The notes beneath the pieces were generated by a model, which saw only the letters and a list, made by a program, of their open reading frames with translations, made no database searches and was not told the DNA's origin. A stretch of 17,518 nucleotides of DNA, from positions 1 through 17,518 of the forward strand of contig CACYEB010000086.1 in assembly GCA_902773305.1 (NCBI GenBank), read 5' to 3'. Each line of letters starts with the position of its first letter. The stretch's first letter is position 1. This document shows positions 14,479-17,518 of the stretch, one piece after another. Source of the DNA: an uncultured Bacteroidia bacterium. GTDB lineage: Bacteria; Bacteroidota; Bacteroidia; Bacteroidales; UBA932. A program made the position numbers and the translations under genes.

Positions 14479-14670
14479 TTATTTCTTGTCTATGATGTCA
14501 ATAAGTTCCTGTTCGGTGGAGTCGAGGCACCGCTTGCAGTAGTCCACCAGTTTCATCGCCTCGGCCACTTCTGCCTGTATCTTGTCCAGCGGGTGATCCG
14601 GATTCTCGATAGTCTCGACAAGCCTTTCCAGCTTTTCAAGCGCTTCTTTATATGTCATTTTATCTGCCAT
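14479..14670 (-). CDS. xseB: Exodeoxyribonuclease VII small subunit
   Basis: A 63-residue helical protein of normal length. It binds the large subunit to form exonuclease VII, which degrades single-stranded DNA from both ends. MTYKEALEKLERLVETIE (5-22) is the recognisable family opening, followed by LDKIQAEVAEAMKLVDYCKRCLDSTEQEL. It is placed 2 nt after xseA and 4 nt before glgB, so all three are probably on one transcript. Confidence 0.93.
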   Translation of the reverse strand: MADKMTYKEALEKLERLVETIENPDHPLDKIQAEVAEAMKLVDYCKRCLDSTEQELIDIIDKK

Positions 14671-14672
14671 AG

Positions 14673-15842
14673 CTATAATATTTTTCCTTTTGCGCTGCCG
14701 TCTGAGGTGACAATGGTAACTATATCTCCCGCGGCCATCTGCTCTTTGGATGTGACCCTGTGCCCATCCTTGAGGGTGAGGGTGAAACCTTTGGCCAGGA
14801 TAGCGGCGGGATTGAGTGAGCCGACCCTGTACTCCAGAAGTTCTATCTTCTGCCGCTGGAGGGCCATCTTGGAAGTGATGGCGCCGCGCAGCCGCATCAC
14901 CGCCGATTCGAGTCGGGTGCGGCCAGCCGCAGCCTTGGTGCGAACAGCCAGCGAAAGCCTGCCGGAGAGTGTCTGCAGGATATAAGCCTGCCCTGAAATT
15001 ATATCCACGAAATAATCGGCCAGGGCGGTTGGTGTCTTGAGATGTTCAAACGCCACCATATCAGCCACGTGCGTATCCCTCTCGTGCCCTATCGCAGTCA
15101 GTACCGGAAGCGGGAACTGCGCTATATTGACCGCCAGGTCATAATCGTCAAAGCAATCCAGGTCGGTGGAGGAGCCTCCGCCGCGCAGGATCAGCACTGC
15201 ATCGAACTCAGCAGAGCGGGCGGCTATGGCGTCGAGCGCCGCTACAATCCCGTCAGGGGCCTCGTTTCCCTGCATCGGAGCCGGGAACAGTTCGGTGATG
15301 AATTTAAAACCGTAGGGGTTACCGTGAAGGTGCTCCATAAAGTCACCGTAACCGGCCGCCGTCTGGGAAGAAATCACCGCAAGCCGCCTGGGCAGTTCGG
15401 CCAGCTGCTGCCGGGAATTGAGTTCCATCATCCCTTCTTCCGTCAGGCGGCCGATAATCTGTTGCCGCCGCAAAAACGCTTCGCCGGCGGTGAACGATGC
15501 ATCTATATCGTTGATGATAAGCGATATTCCATACTGCTCCGAGAACTGGACGCCCACCAGTGCCAGAATCTGCTGTCCCTCTTCCAGCGGCCGCCCGCTC
15601 TCCTGGGCGAACCTGGTGGCGATGCTGCGGTAGCGGTTACTCCATATTATGGCTCTTGACTGTGCCGTCAGCGCCCCGGTAAGGGCATTCTTCTCGATCA
15701 GTTCAAGGTAACAGTGTCCGCTGCGGTTCAGGCTCATCTTGCCGATTTCGGCCCTGACCCAGACAGTAAGGGGAAAAGACTCTTCTACAGCCTCCCTGAC
15801 ACGCTCCAGCAGCCCATACAGAGTATATATGTTTCCTTCCAT
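14673..15842 (-). CDS. xseA: Exodeoxyribonuclease VII large subunit
   Basis: A protein of 389 residues from the chosen start. The N-terminus carries an OB-fold: IYTLYGLLERVREAVEESF leads into VWVRAEIGKMSLNRSGHCYLELIE. The catalytic core shows AVISSQTAAGYGDF, LILRGGGSSTDLDCFDDYDLA and IGHERDTHVADMVAFEHLKTPTALADYF, all diagnostic. The C-terminus ends with ILAKGFTLTLKDGHRV and a small beta region. An upstream in-frame ATG (15869) was rejected because the candidate -7 box (15861-15854) lies downstream of it, and because the extra nine residues (MLPLFGAFF) do not resemble the family's start. It heads the xseA-xseB-glgB unit, divergent from engB. Confidence 0.93.
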   Translation of the reverse strand: MEGNIYTLYGLLERVREAVEESFPLTVWVRAEIGKMSLNRSGHCYLELIEKNALTGALTAQSRAIIWSNRYRSIATRFAQESGRPLEEGQQILALVGVQFSEQYGISLIINDIDASFTAGEAFLRRQQIIGRLTEEGMMELNSRQQLAELPRRLAVISSQTAAGYGDFMEHLHGNPYGFKFITELFPAPMQGNEAPDGIVAALDAIAARSAEFDAVLILRGGGSSTDLDCFDDYDLAVNIAQFPLPVLTAIGHERDTHVADMVAFEHLKTPTALADYFVDIISGQAYILQTLSGRLSLAVRTKAAAGRTRLESAVMRLRGAITSKMALQRQKIELLEYRVGSLNPAAILAKGFTLTLKDGHRVTSKEQMAAGDIVTIVTSDGSAKGKIL

Positions 15843-15853
15843 AAAAAATGCAC

Positions 15854-15882
15854 CAAATAAAGGTAACAAAAATTATTTTCAA
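15854..15882 (-). promoter_or_regulatory. Candidate promoter for xseA-xseB-glgB
   Basis: On the minus strand, TTG (15882-15880), an 18-nt spacer and TTTATTTG (15861-15854) give one mismatch to TAnnTTTG. The start codon at 15842 is only 11 nt beyond the box, so the leader would be very short. Confidence 0.45.
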
Positions 15883-15907
15883 CACACACTCATAATCAAA
15901 TTTGTTG

Positions 15908-15915
15908 TATTTTTG
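15908..15915 (+). promoter_or_regulatory. -7 box of the engB promoter, five bases from the start codon
   Basis: TATTTTTG matches TAnnTTTG exactly and ends 5 nt before ATG 15921. No good -33 TTTG is seen at the expected distance. If used, transcription would start at or within a few bases of the ATG. Confidence 0.5.
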
Positions 15916-15920
15916 TCTTG

Positions 15921-16538
15921 ATGAGAATCACAAAAGCGGCATATGTCTCGAGTTCGGTATCCACTGCCGGCAAAGCGTTGCCCGCCCTGAGGGAATTCGC
16001 CTTCATCGGACGGTCCAATGTGGGCAAATCGTCCCTGATAAACTGCCTGACCGGCAATGCATCCCTCGCCCACACCTCTTCCACTCCCGGCAAAACCCAG
16101 TGCATTAACCACTTTATAATCAACGACAGCTGGTATATAGTGGACCTGCCCGGATACGGCTATGCCAAACTATCCAAAGAGCGTCGCGAGAAACTCGCCG
16201 GGATGATAAACGACTACATCGACCACAGCGCCTCCCTGGTAGTGCTGTTCGTGCTTCTGGACAGCCGTCACGACCTGCTCAAGATAGACCTGGATTTCCT
16301 GGTTTCCCTGGGCGAGAGGGGCGTCCCTTTTGCGATTCTGCTGACCAAAAGCGACAAGCTGGGAACCAACGCCCTGGCAGCCAGGATGGAAAAGGTCAAG
16401 GCGGAGATAGGCGAATACTGGGAGCCGCTGCCCCCTATCCTGGCCACCAGCAGCAAGAGCGGATATGGCAAGGAAGCCGTTCTGGACTATATTGAGAGCG
16501 TTCTGCGCAATCTGGACGAAATGGATAATAAACAATAA
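15921..16538 (+). CDS. engB: Ribosome-biogenesis GTPase EngB (YihA/YsxC)
   Basis: A protein of 205 residues, typical family length. It is a GTPase needed for assembly of the large ribosomal subunit. The G motifs are in order: G1 GRSNVGKSS (30-38), the G2 area HTSSTPGKTQ (51-60), G3 DLPGYGYAK (75-83), G4 TKSDK (142-146) and G5 TSSKSG (176-181). ATG 15921 is the only reasonable ATG before G1; a TTG directly in front of it is in frame but unnecessary. It is followed by prs after 11 nt. Confidence 0.95.
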   Translation: MRITKAAYVSSSVSTAGKALPALREFAFIGRSNVGKSSLINCLTGNASLAHTSSTPGKTQCINHFIINDSWYIVDLPGYGYAKLSKERREKLAGMINDYIDHSASLVVLFVLLDSRHDLLKIDLDFLVSLGERGVPFAILLTKSDKLGTNALAARMEKVKAEIGEYWEPLPPILATSSKSGYGKEAVLDYIESVLRNLDEMDNKQ

Positions 16539-16549
16539 TATACCTCACT

Positions 16550-17500
16550 ATGGAATACGACCACAAGCTAAAGATTTTCTCCTGCCGCAGCAGCAGGTAT
16601 CTTGCAGAAAAAATCGCCCTCAACCTCGGAGTGGAGCTCGGCAATGCCAAGGTAACCACTTTCAGTGACGGTGAGTTTCAGCCCGCATTCGACGAGAGCG
16701 TCCGCGGAGCCACGGTGTTCATCGTGCAGTCCACCTTCCCGCCGACAGAGAATATCTTTGAATTGTTGCTGATGATAGATGCCGCCCGCAGGGCATCGGC
16801 CCACAAGGTGATTGCCGTCATCCCCTACTTCGGCTGGGCACGCCAGGACCGCAAAGACCGTCCACGCGTGAGCATCGGCGCCAAGCTTGTGGCCAACCTG
16901 CTGGTAGCTGCCGGTTGCAACCGCGTGATGACCTGCGATTTGCACGCCGACCAGATTCAGGGCTTCTTCGACGTTCCGGTAGACCACATATACGCAAGTT
17001 CCATCTTCCTCCCGTACCTGCGCGACCTCAAGCTGGAGAATCTCTCCATCGCTTCTCCCGATATGGGCGGTGCCAAGCGTGCCAACGCCTATTCACGCAT
17101 CCTGGGCGTGCCTATGATCATCTGCCACAAATCGCGTGAGAAGCCGAACGTGGTGGGTTCGATGACCGCCATCGGCGAGGTCGAGGGGCGCAATGTCGTA
17201 ATAGTCGATGATATGGTCGATACCGCCGGCACTATCACCAAGTGCGCCGATATGCTCAAGGAGAAGGGCGCCCTCAGCGTACGCGCCGTATGCACCCATC
17301 CCGTGCTCAGCGGCCAGGCATACGAGCGCATCAGCGCCTCTGCGATAGAGGAATTCATTGTCTCCGATACCATTCCCCTGAGGCCGAAAGAAGGTGACGA
17401 CACCTCCAAGTTCAAGGTTCTCTCAGTGGCCAATATTTTCGCCGACATCATTACCAAGGTATATAACAACAGGGCCATCAGCGACACCTTTATCTTTTAA
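16550..17500 (+). CDS. prs: Ribose-phosphate pyrophosphokinase (PRPP synthetase)
   Basis: A 316-residue cytosolic enzyme that transfers pyrophosphate from ATP to ribose-5-phosphate, giving PRPP for nucleotide, His and Trp synthesis. Visible motifs are FSCRSSRYLAEKIA near the N-terminus, FSDGEF (38-43), the ATP-binding loop YFGWARQDRKDRPR (93-106), the signature DLHADQIQGFF (130-140) with His132, the CHKSREKPN flexible loop (192-200), and the PRPP loop VVIVDDMVDTAGT (216-228). It sits 11 nt after engB, and a further start codon follows 3 nt after its stop. Confidence 0.96.
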   Translation: MEYDHKLKIFSCRSSRYLAEKIALNLGVELGNAKVTTFSDGEFQPAFDESVRGATVFIVQSTFPPTENIFELLLMIDAARRASAHKVIAVIPYFGWARQDRKDRPRVSIGAKLVANLLVAAGCNRVMTCDLHADQIQGFFDVPVDHIYASSIFLPYLRDLKLENLSIASPDMGGAKRANAYSRILGVPMIICHKSREKPNVVGSMTAIGEVEGRNVVIVDDMVDTAGTITKCADMLKEKGALSVRAVCTHPVLSGQAYERISASAIEEFIVSDTIPLRPKEGDDTSKFKVLSVANIFADIITKVYNNRAISDTFIF

Positions 17501-17503
17501 GCT

Positions 17504-17518
17504 ATGATACTCGAGCCC
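17504..17518 (+). CDS. Possible start of the next gene, truncated by the window
   Basis: ATG at 17504, 3 nt after the prs stop, opens a frame of five codons (MILEP) to the window edge. Tight spacing like that of the other genes supports a real start, but nothing can be said about the product. Confidence 0.3.

Noticed and set aside
12579..14495. A 638-codon open frame antisense to glgB
   Set aside because: The opposite strand carries all four GH13 motifs and a CBM48 domain in one frame. The antisense product has no recognisable domain and its openness follows from GC-rich codon bias.
15843..15869. Upstream ATG giving nine extra residues on XseA
   Set aside because: It precedes the candidate -7 box, and the family normally begins close to the IYTLYGLL segment.
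1..17518. Search for CRISPR arrays, insertion sequences, prophage, tRNA, riboswitch or defence genes
   Set aside because: No periodic repeats, transposase or recombinase motifs or tRNA-like cloverleafs were seen. The gap upstream of ribF is absent (overlapping genes), so there is no FMN riboswitch there.

Overview
The window comes from a bacterium of the phylum Bacteroidota, most likely order Bacteroidales. Coding regions are GC-rich, and the few gaps between genes are AT-rich and carry the TAnnTTTG -7 promoter box typical of this phylum. Most start codons lack a Shine-Dalgarno sequence, and two proteins have Bacteroidota-style lipoprotein signals. A member of Rikenellaceae (Alistipes-like) or an uncultured relative would fit, but that placement is inferred from general character and not from a search. 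The coding density is very high. No gap exceeds about 120 bases, and I see no tRNA, rRNA, insertion sequence, phage gene or CRISPR array.

Layout. (1) Positions 1-337, minus strand: the 5' part of a lipoprotein-like papain-fold hydrolase of the YiiX/NlpC-P60 type, cut by the window edge. (2) Positions 456-10411, plus strand: a tightly packed run of six genes. These are an archaeal-type glycogen debranching enzyme, a GT4 glycogen-synthase-like glycosyltransferase, a GH57 alpha-amylase, a 1411-residue fusion of a GT3 glycogen synthase with a GT35 glucan phosphorylase, ribF, and a small one-helix membrane protein. Gaps run from -10 to +16 nt and the divergent promoter region lies at 338-455. (3) Positions 10434-12495, plus strand: greA, a HIT-family hydrolase and a thioredoxin-fold lipoprotein, with their own promoter and a terminator-like hairpin in the greA leader. 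(4) Positions 12492-15842, minus strand: xseA-xseB-glgB, converging on the previous unit so that both end genes use the same TTAA for their stop codons. (5) Positions 15921-17518, plus strand: engB (yihA/ysxC), prs and the first codons of another gene, divergent from xseA.

How the genes work together. The core theme is storage polysaccharide. The GT3 half of the fusion, and perhaps the GT4 enzyme, would extend alpha-1,4-glucan. GlgB (GH13_8 type) would introduce branches. The GT35 half would release glucose-1-phosphate, and the debranching enzyme and GH57 amylase would process the limit structures. The set mixes families best known from archaea (GH57, archaeal-type debranching enzyme, GT4) with families best known from eukaryotes (GT3 synthase, GH13_8 branching enzyme). 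No ADP-glucose pyrophosphorylase (glgC) or GT5 glgA is present, which fits UDP-glucose as the donor, although glgC could lie elsewhere. The remaining genes are housekeeping: flavin cofactors, transcript cleavage, exonuclease VII, ribosome-assembly GTPase and PRPP synthesis.

The observations most worth a second look are the synthase-phosphorylase fusion, the degenerate active-site motifs of the debranching enzyme, the thioredoxin-fold lipoprotein with no redox cysteines, the near-leaderless promoter architecture and the greA leader hairpin. I do not see a clearly novel defence or mobile system here.
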